Part shown: piece after piece, positions 41,161 to 50,880 of the stretch
Layout: every line of letters starts with the position of its first letter
Numbering within the stretch: the first letter of the stretch is position 1
Source of the DNA: Kerstersia similis
Lineage (GTDB): Bacteria; Pseudomonadota; Gammaproteobacteria; Burkholderiales; Burkholderiaceae_B
Assembly (NCBI RefSeq): GCF_965139615.1
Contig: NZ_CBCSIQ010000003.1
Coordinates: 62,001 to 126,000, forward strand
Length of the DNA: 64,000 bases
Direction: 5' to 3'
Position numbers and translations under genes: made by a program
Notes under the pieces: model-generated
Databases searched by the model: none
The model's input: only the letters and a program-made list of their open reading frames with translations
What the model was told of the DNA's origin: nothing

Positions 41161-44010
41161 ATGCCGCCCCACCACCGTCCCATTACGCAACGCAAGCGCA
41201 GCCTCGCCGCTACCCGGCGCCTGGCGTCCGGCGTCCTGGTGACTTGCCTGGCCATCCTCTGGCCGGCCTCCCGCCTGCAGGCACAGACCGCCGCCCCGCC
41301 ACTCGCGACAGACCTGCGCGACTACGATATTCCGGCAGGCCAGCTCACCCGCGTTCTGGAGGCCTTCATCGCCCAATCCGGCGCCCTGGTTTCGATGGAT
41401 GGCACGCTCATCCAGGCACAGCACAGCAACGGCCTGCGCGGCAGCTATCCCACCAGCCAGGCCCTGAATCTGATCCTGGCGCCGCACGCACTGCATGCCA
41501 CCAGGGGCGCAGGCGGCATTTATACGCTGAGCCCGCTGCCAGGACGCAGCGGCATCCGGGACATTACCGAACTCGAAGCCGTCGATGTCGTCGGCCAGGC
41601 AGACGATCCCAAGGATGCCGCCTACCGGGCGCCACAATCCATGAACGTGCTGACCCAGGAAGATATCGAGCGCTTCCGGGGCACCTCCGTCGGCGACATT
41701 TTTCAAGGCATTCCCGGGGTGTTGGTGGGCGAGAACCGCAACTCCGGCGGGCTGGACATCAACATTCGCGGCATGCAAGGCCAAGGCCGCGTCCCGGTGC
41801 TGGTGGATGGCGCACGCCAGGAAACCACGGTGTATCGAGGCTACCAGGGCGCCGCCTCGCGCAGCTATGTCGATCCGGACCTGATCGGCGGCATCACCAT
41901 CGAAAAAGGCCCGACGATGTCAGCAGGCGGCGAAGGCGCCACGGGCGGCCTGGTCAGCATGCGCACCATCGAAGCCAACGATGTCATCCAGGATCCCGAC
42001 GATAGCTTTGGCATCCGGATCCGAGGCCAGCTGATCGGCAACAACAGCGGCTCGGTACCGGCCGTCGGTACCCCCTCGGGTTACAGCCTGCCGTACCTGA
42101 ATGGCCGGTCCCTCACGACCTACCGCGTCGATTGCACCCGCCCGGATATCTGCTGGCAAACCAACCCGCAAACCGGCCAACCCTATGCCCTGCCCCGCAG
42201 TTTCGCCCCACGCTATGGCATGCAGCGCCCCGATTGGTACCAGCCCAAAAGCTGGGCGGGCAGCCTGGCCCTGGCCAAACGGTTCGAGTCCATAGAGTTC
42301 ATTGCAGCCGTCTCCCGCCGGCAACAAGGCAATTATCATGCCGGCCGCCACGGCCCTACCCCCTCCGTCGATCTGTCCGACCGGGACGAGAGCCCGCCGT
42401 TCTACACCCTGGTTTATCCGGAACTATTGGGCGCCAGCCGCTTCAGGGGCGGTGAACGTGTCGCCAACACCAACTACGAAAGCCATTCCTCGCTGCTGAA
42501 AAGCCGCCTATTCCTGCCGGCCGACCAACAGCTCGACCTGAGCTGGCTGCGCTACCAGAGCGAGTACGGCGAACTGATGTCCTCGCAATTGTGGTTCGGC
42601 AATGTCACCCAGACCGGCAATAGCGAAGTCACCGCCAATACCTACACGGCCCGCTACCGCTGGACGCCTGCCGCACAGGCGTGGATAGACCTGCGGGCCA
42701 ACCTCTGGCATACCGACACCAAAAGCATGAACATCCTGTACGCCATTGCCGAGGATGAGAATGGCCATATCCAGGAAGATGCCACCAATGTGTATGAGCA
42801 CTACCGGAGAACCGGCCTGGATCTCAGCAATACCTCCCGGTTCGAGGCCTGGGGCAGCCCTGAAATCCGCTACGGCATGGCCTTGCAACGCGAAGACATC
42901 GGGCCGGATGGCGACCCCAGCAAAGCGATGACCATCGGCGCCTTCGGCCTGCCTACCAACGTCAATATCCGGGATGGCGAACGCCAGGAGTACAACCTGT
43001 TTGCCGCGCTGAAATGGGAACTGCTGCCGACGCTGACACTGGATGCCGGCATCCGCCACACTCGCTACAAGGCGCAGGACCACAAAGGCACCCGCCCGGC
43101 CGAAGACAGCCCCGACTGCACGGCAAAAGATGCCCTCGGCCGCTGCGCCTATCTCTTCCACCACCAGAAAGACCACGGCACAACACCGCTGGCCAGCCTG
43201 ACCTGGGAACCGCGCGACGGCTTGCAACTGTATATCCGCTACGCCGAGGCCATGCGCATGCCCAGCCTGTTCGAGAACACCCAGGGCGTCTCCGTATCAC
43301 CTACGCTGGGCGCCGAACTCAAGCCGGAACATGCGCGCAACCGCGAAATCGGCCTGAACCTGCTCCAAAACGATCTCTTGGCCACCGGCGATCGCCTGCG
43401 TTTCAAAGCCGCCTATTTCCGTAATCAAACCAAGGATTACCTGACACGCACGGCACCCAACAACTGGGAGGTTTCCGCCAGCAACCTGACCGAGATTTTC
43501 CGGCTGCGCAACATAGACAGCGCCAGCTTCCACGGCGGTGAACTCTCACTGGAATACGACATGGGTGCCGTTTTCCTGGAAGCGGCGGGCACGAAATATA
43601 CCAAGATCGAAATCTGCCATCACGGCAGCTATCGCCGCTTCGATTGCACGGACTACGGCCTGGCCAGCAGCTACGTCACGAACATGATCCCGCCGAACTG
43701 GCATGCCGCCGGCAAGCTGGGGCTGCGCCTGTTTGACCGGCGCCTGACCCTGGGCGTACGCGGCACCTTCATGGGCACGCGCAACATGCCGCCAGCCTTC
43801 GACGATACCCGCAACGGCATGCTCAAACCCGTTGCATGGCACGCCTACAGGATCTTTGACTTCTTCGCCGGCTATCGCGTGAACGACAACCTGAGCGTCG
43901 ATTTCAACCTGGACAACTTCACTGACCGCTACTACCTGGATGCGCTCAGCCTGGGCATGATGCCAGCACCAGGACGCACCGCCCGCCTGAGCGCCACCTT
44001 GCAATTCTGA
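41161..44010 (+). CDS. TonB-dependent outer-membrane receptor with STN signalling domain
   Basis: A 949-residue receptor: signal peptide to about residue 42, STN domain at about 50-118 (YDIPAGQLTRVLEAFIAQSG), a TonB-box-like ELEAVDVVG, plug at about 150-265 (VGDIFQGIPGVLV, INIRGMQGQGRVPVLVDGAR), then the beta-barrel ending LSATLQF with terminal Phe. The STN domain and the upstream FecI/FecR pair show cell-surface signalling. Plug and loop style recall heme/hemoglobin-type receptors, but the ligand cannot be read and may be another iron complex. Confidence 0.9.
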   Translation: MPPHHRPITQRKRSLAATRRLASGVLVTCLAILWPASRLQAQTAAPPLATDLRDYDIPAGQLTRVLEAFIAQSGALVSMDGTLIQAQHSNGLRGSYPTSQALNLILAPHALHATRGAGGIYTLSPLPGRSGIRDITELEAVDVVGQADDPKDAAYRAPQSMNVLTQEDIERFRGTSVGDIFQGIPGVLVGENRNSGGLDINIRGMQGQGRVPVLVDGARQETTVYRGYQGAASRSYVDPDLIGGITIEKGPTMSAGGEGATGGLVSMRTIEANDVIQDPDDSFGIRIRGQLIGNNSGSVPAVGTPSGYSLPYLNGRSLTTYRVDCTRPDICWQTNPQTGQPYALPRSFAPRYGMQRPDWYQPKSWAGSLALAKRFESIEFIAAVSRRQQGNYHAGRHGPTPSVDLSDRDESPPFYTLVYPELLGASRFRGGERVANTNYESHSSLLKSRLFLPADQQLDLSWLRYQSEYGELMSSQLWFGNVTQTGNSEVTANTYTARYRWTPAAQAWIDLRANLWHTDTKSMNILYAIAEDENGHIQEDATNVYEHYRRTGLDLSNTSRFEAWGSPEIRYGMALQREDIGPDGDPSKAMTIGAFGLPTNVNIRDGERQEYNLFAALKWELLPTLTLDAGIRHTRYKAQDHKGTRPAEDSPDCTAKDALGRCAYLFHHQKDHGTTPLASLTWEPRDGLQLYIRYAEAMRMPSLFENTQGVSVSPTLGAELKPEHARNREIGLNLLQNDLLATGDRLRFKAAYFRNQTKDYLTRTAPNNWEVSASNLTEIFRLRNIDSASFHGGELSLEYDMGAVFLEAAGTKYTKIEICHHGSYRRFDCTDYGLASSYVTNMIPPNWHAAGKLGLRLFDRRLTLGVRGTFMGTRNMPPAFDDTRNGMLKPVAWHAYRIFDFFAGYRVNDNLSVDFNLDNFTDRYYLDALSLGMMPAPGRTARLSATLQF

Positions 44011-44025
44011 ACTTGAGGCTACCCC

Positions 44026-46704
44026 ATGAAACCCGTCCTGAGACCCACCCTGCGCCATCTGCTGATCGGCCTGGGCACCGCCCTGACCCTCTCCGCCTGC
44101 GGCGGCGGCACCGATGACATCGACGACTATCAGATCACCGATTCCGCCGATGTTCCCATTGCCAACGCCGGCAGCAGCCAGTCTGTCGCCGTCGGCAGCA
44201 AAGTCACCCTGGATGGCAGCCTCAGCGTGACCTACTCCGGCAATCTGCAATATCAATGGGTACTGCTGGACAAGCCAGCCGGCAGCCAGGCAACGCTCGC
44301 ATCCGCAACGACAGTCCGTCCGAGTTTCATAGCGGATGTCGCAGGACGCTACGAGGCCGATCTGGTCGTCAGCAACGGGCGTAACAGCAGCAGCCACAGC
44401 CGCGTCGTTATCACTGCGGGCAGTACCATGCCCATCGCCAACGGCCCGCACACGCAACTCAATGCACTGGCCGGCAGCCGTGTGCGCCTGGATGGCAGTT
44501 ATAGCTTGCCGCCCGCTGGCGGCGACGCCAGCGCCCTGACCTATCACTGGACGGTCGTGGCCCCTGATGGCAGCCCGGTCCCGCTGATAGACGGCAACAC
44601 GTCCAAGCCCAGTTTCATTGCCGATCAGGAAGGCCAATACCAGGCGCGGCTCACGGTCGGCTACGCACTGAAAACCAGCGAAATCTTCACCGTCACCATA
44701 CGCGCCACGCTTGCCAACACGCCTCCCGTCGCGCTGTCAGGCGGGGGAGAAAACGGCTATCAGGGCATCGCGGGCGAGCCCGTTCAGCTGGATGGATCAC
44801 AAAGCTATGATGCGGACGGCGACCCGCTGCAATACCGCTGGCTGATTTCCGCCCCCTACCGCAACGGCATGCTGCTGGAATTCGCCAATCCGACACTGGA
44901 ACAGTCAAACAGCGCCAAGCCCAGCTTCCAGGCTGATATTCCCGGGACATACTGGCTGGACATGTATGTGACCGATGGCACGACCCGCAGCCCGGTACAG
45001 GAAGTCCCGATTACCCTGAGCAAAAAGGCCGGCACGCCGAACCGTGCCCCTGTCGCTGTCATTGATGATTACTACCCGCTCAACGAGGCCGAACTGTTCC
45101 GCAGCGGCGACGGCAGCCGCGCAGCCTCCGTCTTTGTCTGGAGCAAGTCCTACGACCTCGATGGCGATACCTTGCTGACGCAATGGGAATGGGGCGATAC
45201 GCCTGCCAAGCACACCAAACGCGACCTGTCCCTCTATAACGGATCGCCGCAACTGCTGTTCTATCCCACCACCACCGGCACCAGCACCGGCGCCCCGGTC
45301 GAGGGCTACTACACCGTGTACCTGACGGTCAGTGATGGCAAGAAAACCAGCCAGCGCGTCTCGCAGACCATTCATGTCCGCACAGGCGCCAACCGCCGCC
45401 CCGTCGCCCAGATCAGTGCCAACGTGGACAAAGTCATGGTCAACCAGGAAGCCTGGTTCACGGCAGACGGCAGCACAGATGCCGACAGCGGTACCGTCGG
45501 CATGACTTACGAATGGCTCTGGCGCGACAAACCGGCCGGCAGCCAGGCAACATTCCTGCAGCCGGGCGCCGAACGGACCCGCTTCATTGCCGATGTTGCC
45601 GGGGTCTATACGGCTGAGCTGATCGTTCGCGACAACACCGGTACGCCCAGCAAGCGCTCCGAATGGGGTGAGCCGCCGCGCACCGCGACCATCGTCGCCA
45701 AAAATACCAATCACGAGCCCAGCACCAGCCTGAGCACCAATGCCACTTACGACACGAACCTGAACAGCTATTCCTACGTCATGGACCGCAGTGTCGTGCC
45801 TGCCAACTGCGAAGACGCGCATCAGGATTTGCGCCCGATCGGCTATGTGAATGCCCTGGTGGTGAACGCCAACGGCTACGATCCCGACGGCGATGTGCTG
45901 TACTACGATATCTCGCTGCAACAGCCGTCAGGCAGCCGCTTTCCGCTCTCCTATACCGGCCAGACCGACCCGCAGGGGCGGGTATCGCTTTCGCTATGCG
46001 GCCTGTCGGTTCCCGGGGACTATACCTTCAGCCTGCAAATGTCCGATGGCAGCAGCACCACGGCCACGGAAAGCCAGACCGTGACCGTGACAAACATGCC
46101 CGACACAGCCAGGATGCTGCTGCTCGAAGCGGCATATGGTGCGGACGGTTTCCGTACGCTCAAGGGCGAGGCCAGCAAAGAAAACTTCAACATCACGGCC
46201 CGGCTGGATCTCGAAGGCGGAGCACCCGGCACAGGCTATTACGAACCCAGCGCGGGCATTCTGAAAGACTACGAGGCCATCAAGGACGGCTACACCTTCC
46301 GCTACTTCAGGCTGACTGCCATTGGCCAGGACTACAGCTTCAACAACATCCGGGCGGTCACGAGCCGCTTCCAGGCAAACCCCGATAACAACCATATCGG
46401 TGACTATGCGGAGGACTTCGCCGGTGCGGCCAGCCATCAGCCCAGTTTCATCGGCCTGCCGCCTTTGCTGAAGGCTGGGGAATCGGTCATCTTCGGTCTC
46501 AGGCAGCCCGTGCTGCCGGCACGCCCGCAGCAACGCCCGCAGGATTGGATCGACGGGCAGCAATGCGACCTTTACCTGTTCAGCTGGTCGTTTGAAGTGG
46601 CCAACCTCTATCACCCTGACGAGGCTTCGGGCCTGGGCAGGCCGGCAGGACGTTTCGAGGAAAATATCGGCGCTTGCGTGCCGCCTATCGGCTACGAAGA
46701 GTAA
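44026..46704 (+). CDS. PKD-repeat lipoprotein, receptor partner
   Basis: An 892-residue lipoprotein (lipobox LSAC, C25) 15 bases after the receptor gene. At least five PKD/Ig-like repeats of 85-110 residues cover about 40-590, shown by LDGSLSV, LDGSYSL, LDGSQSYDADGDPLQYRW and KSYDLDGDTL with FIADVAGRYEADL-like strands. The last ~190 residues (from MLLLEAAYGADGFRTLKG) form a separate domain I cannot assign. It is probably surface exposed and captures or presents the receptor ligand. No enzymatic motif seen. Confidence 0.78.
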   Translation: MKPVLRPTLRHLLIGLGTALTLSACGGGTDDIDDYQITDSADVPIANAGSSQSVAVGSKVTLDGSLSVTYSGNLQYQWVLLDKPAGSQATLASATTVRPSFIADVAGRYEADLVVSNGRNSSSHSRVVITAGSTMPIANGPHTQLNALAGSRVRLDGSYSLPPAGGDASALTYHWTVVAPDGSPVPLIDGNTSKPSFIADQEGQYQARLTVGYALKTSEIFTVTIRATLANTPPVALSGGGENGYQGIAGEPVQLDGSQSYDADGDPLQYRWLISAPYRNGMLLEFANPTLEQSNSAKPSFQADIPGTYWLDMYVTDGTTRSPVQEVPITLSKKAGTPNRAPVAVIDDYYPLNEAELFRSGDGSRAASVFVWSKSYDLDGDTLLTQWEWGDTPAKHTKRDLSLYNGSPQLLFYPTTTGTSTGAPVEGYYTVYLTVSDGKKTSQRVSQTIHVRTGANRRPVAQISANVDKVMVNQEAWFTADGSTDADSGTVGMTYEWLWRDKPAGSQATFLQPGAERTRFIADVAGVYTAELIVRDNTGTPSKRSEWGEPPRTATIVAKNTNHEPSTSLSTNATYDTNLNSYSYVMDRSVVPANCEDAHQDLRPIGYVNALVVNANGYDPDGDVLYYDISLQQPSGSRFPLSYTGQTDPQGRVSLSLCGLSVPGDYTFSLQMSDGSSTTATESQTVTVTNMPDTARMLLLEAAYGADGFRTLKGEASKENFNITARLDLEGGAPGTGYYEPSAGILKDYEAIKDGYTFRYFRLTAIGQDYSFNNIRAVTSRFQANPDNNHIGDYAEDFAGAASHQPSFIGLPPLLKAGESVIFGLRQPVLPARPQQRPQDWIDGQQCDLYLFSWSFEVANLYHPDEASGLGRPAGRFEENIGACVPPIGYEE

Positions 46705-46749
46705 AACCGGCACGGGCGGCCTGCCGACCACGCACCGCCCTGCCGCACC

Positions 46750-46769
46750 GCGCGCCCCTCGGGGCGCGC
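46750..46769. terminator. GC hairpin between the PKD gene and the convergent LysR gene
   Basis: GCGCGCCCC (46750-46758) pairs with GGGGCGCGC (46761-46769), immediately before the LysR stop codon on the other strand. There is no T-run, so termination is possible but not assured. Confidence 0.45.
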
Positions 46770-46770
46770 A

Positions 46771-47673
46771 TCATTCCGCAAACACGTCCGTGATCAGGCG
46801 CCGGAACCAGACATTCCTGGGGTCCTGCTGGAAGCGGGCATGCCAGTATTGCTTCAAGTCGTAGCGCGCAATGTCTATCGGCGGCTCGATGGTCTGCACA
46901 TTGACGCTGTGCGCGTACAGATCCGCCACGGTACGCGGCAATACCACCAGCAGGTCAGACTGCTCGATCAGCGACGGTACGCTCATGTAGTGTGCCGTCT
47001 TCAGCACGACGTTGAGCTTCACGCCGGTACTTGCCAGATAGGCATCGAACATTTCCTGGCGTCGCGTGCCATCGCGCACCTGCAAATGATCGGCAGCGCA
47101 GAAGTCTTCCATGGATAGGCGCTCTCCCGCATAAGGATGGCCTTCGCGCAACATACAGGTCAGATCGTGCGAAAACAAGCGCTGCTGGTAGATATGCGGG
47201 TCATTCAGATCAGGGAAATAGCCCAGCACGGCATCCACCTTGCCATCGTGCAGGTGTTCGGTCAGCGCATCGGCGTCCAGGCTGATGGTGCGCAGCCTGG
47301 CCTTGGGCGCCACCCGCCGCAGCTGCTCGAACAAGGCCGGCAAAAAGACGATCTCGCCCACTTCGCTCAGGCACAGAACAAACTCATGTTCGGTCTGTGC
47401 CGGGTCGAACTGCGGCCCCCGCAAAATGTCGCGGTCAATGATCTCCAGCACTTCGCGTGTGCGCTCAATGACGCCCAGCGCCCTGGGCGTGGCCTCCATG
47501 CGCGCGCCGGAGCGGATGAACAGGGGGTCGCCCAGCGAATGACGCAGGCGTGACAAGGCCGCGCTGGCTGCCGGCTGGCTGATGCCCAGTTGCTTGGCGG
47601 CAGCCGTGACATTACCTGTCTCGTAGATGGCAAGCAGGACGCGGAGCAAATTGAGATCGGTGCGGGGAACCAT
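46771..47673 (-). CDS. LysR-family regulator (NahR/NodD branch), divergent from the meta-cleavage operon
   Basis: A 300-residue LysR protein starting MVPRTDLNLLRVLLAIYETG, then AAAKQLGISQPAASAALSRL. This start and layout are those of the NahR/LinR/NodD branch, which often respond to aromatic acids. The ATG at 47673 is used; the open frame to 47760 would enter the operon promoter. It reads away from the extradiol dioxygenase gene, 98 bases away, so it is the likely activator. Confidence 0.9.
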   Translation of the reverse strand: MVPRTDLNLLRVLLAIYETGNVTAAAKQLGISQPAASAALSRLRHSLGDPLFIRSGARMEATPRALGVIERTREVLEIIDRDILRGPQFDPAQTEHEFVLCLSEVGEIVFLPALFEQLRRVAPKARLRTISLDADALTEHLHDGKVDAVLGYFPDLNDPHIYQQRLFSHDLTCMLREGHPYAGERLSMEDFCAADHLQVRDGTRRQEMFDAYLASTGVKLNVVLKTAHYMSVPSLIEQSDLLVVLPRTVADLYAHSVNVQTIEPPIDIARYDLKQYWHARFQQDPRNVWFRRLITDVFAE

Positions 47674-47771
47674 AAGCAAATCAAATAGTGCGAATAAACA
47701 GAAGTGGCTTTTCTGATTAGAAGGCAACTGCCAGAATGAGTCCACTAAAAAAGCAATCAAGGAGCAGACAA

Positions 47772-48635
47772 ATGATCAATCTGCACGACATTCGTTATGT
47801 CCGCCTTGGCACAAAAAATCTCGGAGACGCACGCCGCTATGCAACCGAAATCCTCGGTCTGCAAGTTGCCCGGGAGGCCAATGGCGCGATTTACTTCCGG
47901 TCAGACGACCGCGACCATACGCTGTGCTACTACGAAGGCGACCCCAACGAAACCACCACGGCTTTCGAAGTCACTTCGCCCGGCGAACTGGAAAGCGCCG
48001 CCGTGCTGCTGGAACAGAACAAGTTCCACGTCGTGCATGGCTCCCGTGCAGATGCGGAAGTCCGCTACGTCGATGACCTGATCCGCTTCCAGGATCCCAG
48101 CGGCAACAATATCGAACTGGTGCTGCGCCCGCAGGCCAGCGGCCGCCGTTATTTCGCCAGCCGCGACGCAGGCATCACCGGCTTCAGCCATATCGGCCTG
48201 CGCACGCTGGACGCCCGCCGCGACGAGCAATTCTGGACCGGCCTGGCCAGCGCCCGCGTCAGCGACCGCATCGGCGAAGCGCCTTTGCTGCGCATCGACG
48301 AAGTGCACCACAAGATCGCCCTGTTCCCCTCCAAGCACGCGGGCGTGCAGCATATCAATCACCAGGTCGAAAGCATCGACGACGTGATGCGCGCCTACTA
48401 TTTCCTGCTGTCGCGCGGCGTCAAGATTCTCTTCGGGCCGGGCCGCCACCCGACTTCGGGCGCAGTGTTCCTGTACTTCGAAGGCCCGGACGGCATGACC
48501 TACGAGTATTCCACCGGGGTCAGCCACATCAGCCCGGAACAGGAAGCCACGCACCAGCCGCGCCAATTCCCCGGCATTCCGGAATCCTTCTGCATGTGGG
48601 GCGCCAAACCCGACATCCCGGAGTTCCGGTCATGA
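47772..48635 (+). CDS. Type I extradiol (VOC) dioxygenase
   Basis: A 287-residue two-domain VOC dioxygenase; the C-terminal domain has the iron ligands H140 (FSHIGL), H194 (VQHINHQV) and E245 (MTYEYS) by comparison with BphC-type enzymes. It cleaves a catechol next to one hydroxyl. AGGAG lies seven bases ahead of the ATG. First gene of the operon; the next gene encodes a class II aldolase-fold protein, a pairing seen in routes for carboxylated catechols (p-cumate, 3,4-dihydroxyphthalate, dihydroxybenzoate), so the substrate may be a dihydroxybenzoate. That substrate is inference. Confidence 0.88.
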   Translation: MINLHDIRYVRLGTKNLGDARRYATEILGLQVAREANGAIYFRSDDRDHTLCYYEGDPNETTTAFEVTSPGELESAAVLLEQNKFHVVHGSRADAEVRYVDDLIRFQDPSGNNIELVLRPQASGRRYFASRDAGITGFSHIGLRTLDARRDEQFWTGLASARVSDRIGEAPLLRIDEVHHKIALFPSKHAGVQHINHQVESIDDVMRAYYFLLSRGVKILFGPGRHPTSGAVFLYFEGPDGMTYEYSTGVSHISPEQEATHQPRQFPGIPESFCMWGAKPDIPEFRS

Positions 48636-49324
48636 GCGCCCAGCCTGCCGCGAGCGCGCTCCAACAGCGCGAAGTCCGCATGGCGGCGCGCGCCCTGTCG
48701 CGTGCCGGCCTGGCCCATGCCTACGGCCATTGCAGCCTGCGCCTGGATGCCGATCATTTTCTGGTCTGCGCCGCCAAGCCCATGGGCCTGATCCTGCCGG
48801 ACGATGCCGGCACCGTGGTGCCCGTGCGCGGCGAACTGCCCGAAGGGGTGCTCGGTGAAGTCCGCATCCACCAGCAGATCTACCAGCGCCGCGCCGATAT
48901 CGGCGCCGTGATCCGCAGCATGCCGCCGCAGCTCATGGCCCTGTCCTGTGCCGGCCTGACGCCGCAACCGCGTCATGGCATGGGCACGTATTTCCAGCCC
49001 GGCATCCCGCTCTGGGACGATGTACAACTACTGCGCACCGATGAACAGGCCAGTGCGCTGGGCGAACTCTTCGGCCAGGGCAAGGCGCTTGCCATGCGCG
49101 GCAATGGCGCCATCGTCGCCGGGGATTCGCTGGTCGAGGCCCTGACGCTGACCTGGTACCTGGAAGATGCTGCCCGCATCGAACTGACGCTGCGCAGCGC
49201 CGGCCTGGAGCAAGGCCGTCCCGCACTGGATGCCCAGACCTGCGCCCAGCGCGCCACCCGCAATGGCCGGATCTACGAACGCATGTGGGACTACCTCACC
49301 GTGGGCGACCCCGAAGCGGCCTGA
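48632..49324 (+). CDS. Class II aldolase/adducin-fold protein lacking the zinc histidines; possible ring-fission product decarboxylase
   Basis: A 230-residue class II aldolase/adducin fold (AYGHCSLRLD, GEVRIHQQIYQRRADIGAVI). Relative to fuculose-phosphate aldolase the acidic residue is kept (E76) but the HxH pair is replaced by R95-S96-M97 and the third His by N158 (MRGNGAIV). It cannot bind zinc in the usual way. Its start overlaps the dioxygenase stop (ATGA). Fold members in aromatic pathways remove a carboxyl from the ring-fission product. Function here is open: decarboxylase with a changed centre, or another role. Confidence 0.72.
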   Translation: MSAQPAASALQQREVRMAARALSRAGLAHAYGHCSLRLDADHFLVCAAKPMGLILPDDAGTVVPVRGELPEGVLGEVRIHQQIYQRRADIGAVIRSMPPQLMALSCAGLTPQPRHGMGTYFQPGIPLWDDVQLLRTDEQASALGELFGQGKALAMRGNGAIVAGDSLVEALTLTWYLEDAARIELTLRSAGLEQGRPALDAQTCAQRATRNGRIYERMWDYLTVGDPEAA

Positions 49325-49412
49325 CGCGCCGCCACACGCCCTGCCGGCCCGGGTTGCCCACCCGCCCCGGCAATGGCCTGAATCCATAGATAAGCAACAC
49401 AAAGGAATACAT

Positions 49413-50873
49413 ATGTCTGCCAAAGAATTCCGTCACTTCATCAACGGCGAATGGGTTTCCAGCCCCCGCACCTTCGAGAACCGCAACCCTGCCGACAACA
49501 GCCTGGTTGGCATGGTGCACGAAGCCGGCGAACAGGAAGTCGATGCCGCCGTGCGCGCTGCCCGTGCCGCGCTGCGCGGCCCCTGGGGCAAAATGACGGT
49601 CGCGCAGCGCATGGAGCTGCTGCACAAGGTGGCCGATGGCATCCTGCGTCGCCAGGACGAATTCCTGGCCGCCGAAGTGGCCGATACCGGCAAGCCGGTG
49701 CACCTGGCCGGCCACCTGGATATCCCGCGCGGCGCAGCGAACTTCAAGGTCTTCGCCGACCTGATGAAGAACGTGCCGACCGAAAGCTTCATGATGGATA
49801 CGCCTGACGGCGGCAAGGCCGTGAACTATGCCGTGCGCGCGCCGCGCGGTGTGATCGCCGTGGTCTGTCCGTGGAACCTGCCGCTGTTGCTGATGACCTG
49901 GAAGGTCGGCCCGGCGCTGGCCTGCGGCAATACCGTGGTCGTGAAACCCTCGGAAGAAACACCGGCCACCGCCACGCTGCTGGGCGAAGTCATGAACGAA
50001 GCCGGTGTCCCGCCGGGCGTCTATAACGTGGTGCATGGTTTCGGCGGCGATTCCGCCGGCGCCTTCCTGACGGCGCACCCGGACGTCGATGGCGTGACCT
50101 TCACCGGAGAGACCCGCACCGGCGAAATCATTACCAAGGCTGCGGCCAAGGGCATTCGTCCGGTGTCGCTCGAATTGGGCGGCAAGAATGCCGGTATCGT
50201 ATTTGCCGACGCCGACCTGGAAAAGACCATCAAGGGCCTGGGCCGCGCCGTGTTCGAAAACAGCGGCCAGGTCTGCCTGGGCACCGAGCGCATCTACGTG
50301 CAGCGCCCGCTGTTCGATCGCTTCGTCGCTGAATTCAAGGCCTACGCCGCCAGCATCCGCATTGGCGACCCGCAGCACCACGATACCCAGATGGGCCCGG
50401 TCATTTCGCTGGGACACCGCGAAAAGATCCTGTCCTACTGCCGCCAGGCCGTTGCCGACGGCGCCACCGTCGTCCACGGCGGCAAGATTCCCGACATGCC
50501 TGCGCACCTGGCCGAAGGCGCCTGGTTCGAACCCACCATCTGGACCGGCCTGGCCGAATCCTCGGCCGTGGTGCGCGAAGAAATCTTCGGGCCTTGCTGC
50601 CATATCGCCCCCTTCGACACCGAGGAAGAAGTGGTTGCGCTGGCCAACGACACGCCGTATGGCCTGGCCGCCAGCGTCTGGACCACGGACCTGCAGGTTG
50701 CGCACCGCATGGGCAGCGCGCTGGAAGTCGGCGTGTGCTGGATCAATTCCTGGTTCCTGCGCGACCTGCGTACTGCCTTCGGCGGCGCCAAGCAATCCGG
50801 CATCGGCCGTGAAGGCGGCGTGCATTCGCTGGAGTTCTACACCGAACTGCGCAACGTCTGTGTGCGCCTGTGA
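49413..50873 (+). CDS. 2-hydroxymuconate-6-semialdehyde dehydrogenase (ALDH family)
   Basis: A 486-residue aldehyde dehydrogenase with catalytic E254 (SLELGGKN) and C288 (NSGQVCLG), full length for the family. Its context with tautomerase, decarboxylase and hydratase marks it as the semialdehyde dehydrogenase that starts the oxidative branch (XylG/DmpC type). AAAGGA precedes the ATG at 49413; an open frame from 49230 extends over the upstream gap and is not used. Confidence 0.9.
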   Translation: MSAKEFRHFINGEWVSSPRTFENRNPADNSLVGMVHEAGEQEVDAAVRAARAALRGPWGKMTVAQRMELLHKVADGILRRQDEFLAAEVADTGKPVHLAGHLDIPRGAANFKVFADLMKNVPTESFMMDTPDGGKAVNYAVRAPRGVIAVVCPWNLPLLLMTWKVGPALACGNTVVVKPSEETPATATLLGEVMNEAGVPPGVYNVVHGFGGDSAGAFLTAHPDVDGVTFTGETRTGEIITKAAAKGIRPVSLELGGKNAGIVFADADLEKTIKGLGRAVFENSGQVCLGTERIYVQRPLFDRFVAEFKAYAASIRIGDPQHHDTQMGPVISLGHREKILSYCRQAVADGATVVHGGKIPDMPAHLAEGAWFEPTIWTGLAESSAVVREEIFGPCCHIAPFDTEEEVVALANDTPYGLAASVWTTDLQVAHRMGSALEVGVCWINSWFLRDLRTAFGGAKQSGIGREGGVHSLEFYTELRNVCVRL

Positions 50874-50880
50874 GCCCGGC

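Noticed and set aside
49230..49412. N-terminal extension of the semialdehyde dehydrogenase
   Set aside because: The extension overlaps the preceding gene and has no family similarity; AAAGGA marks the start at 49413.
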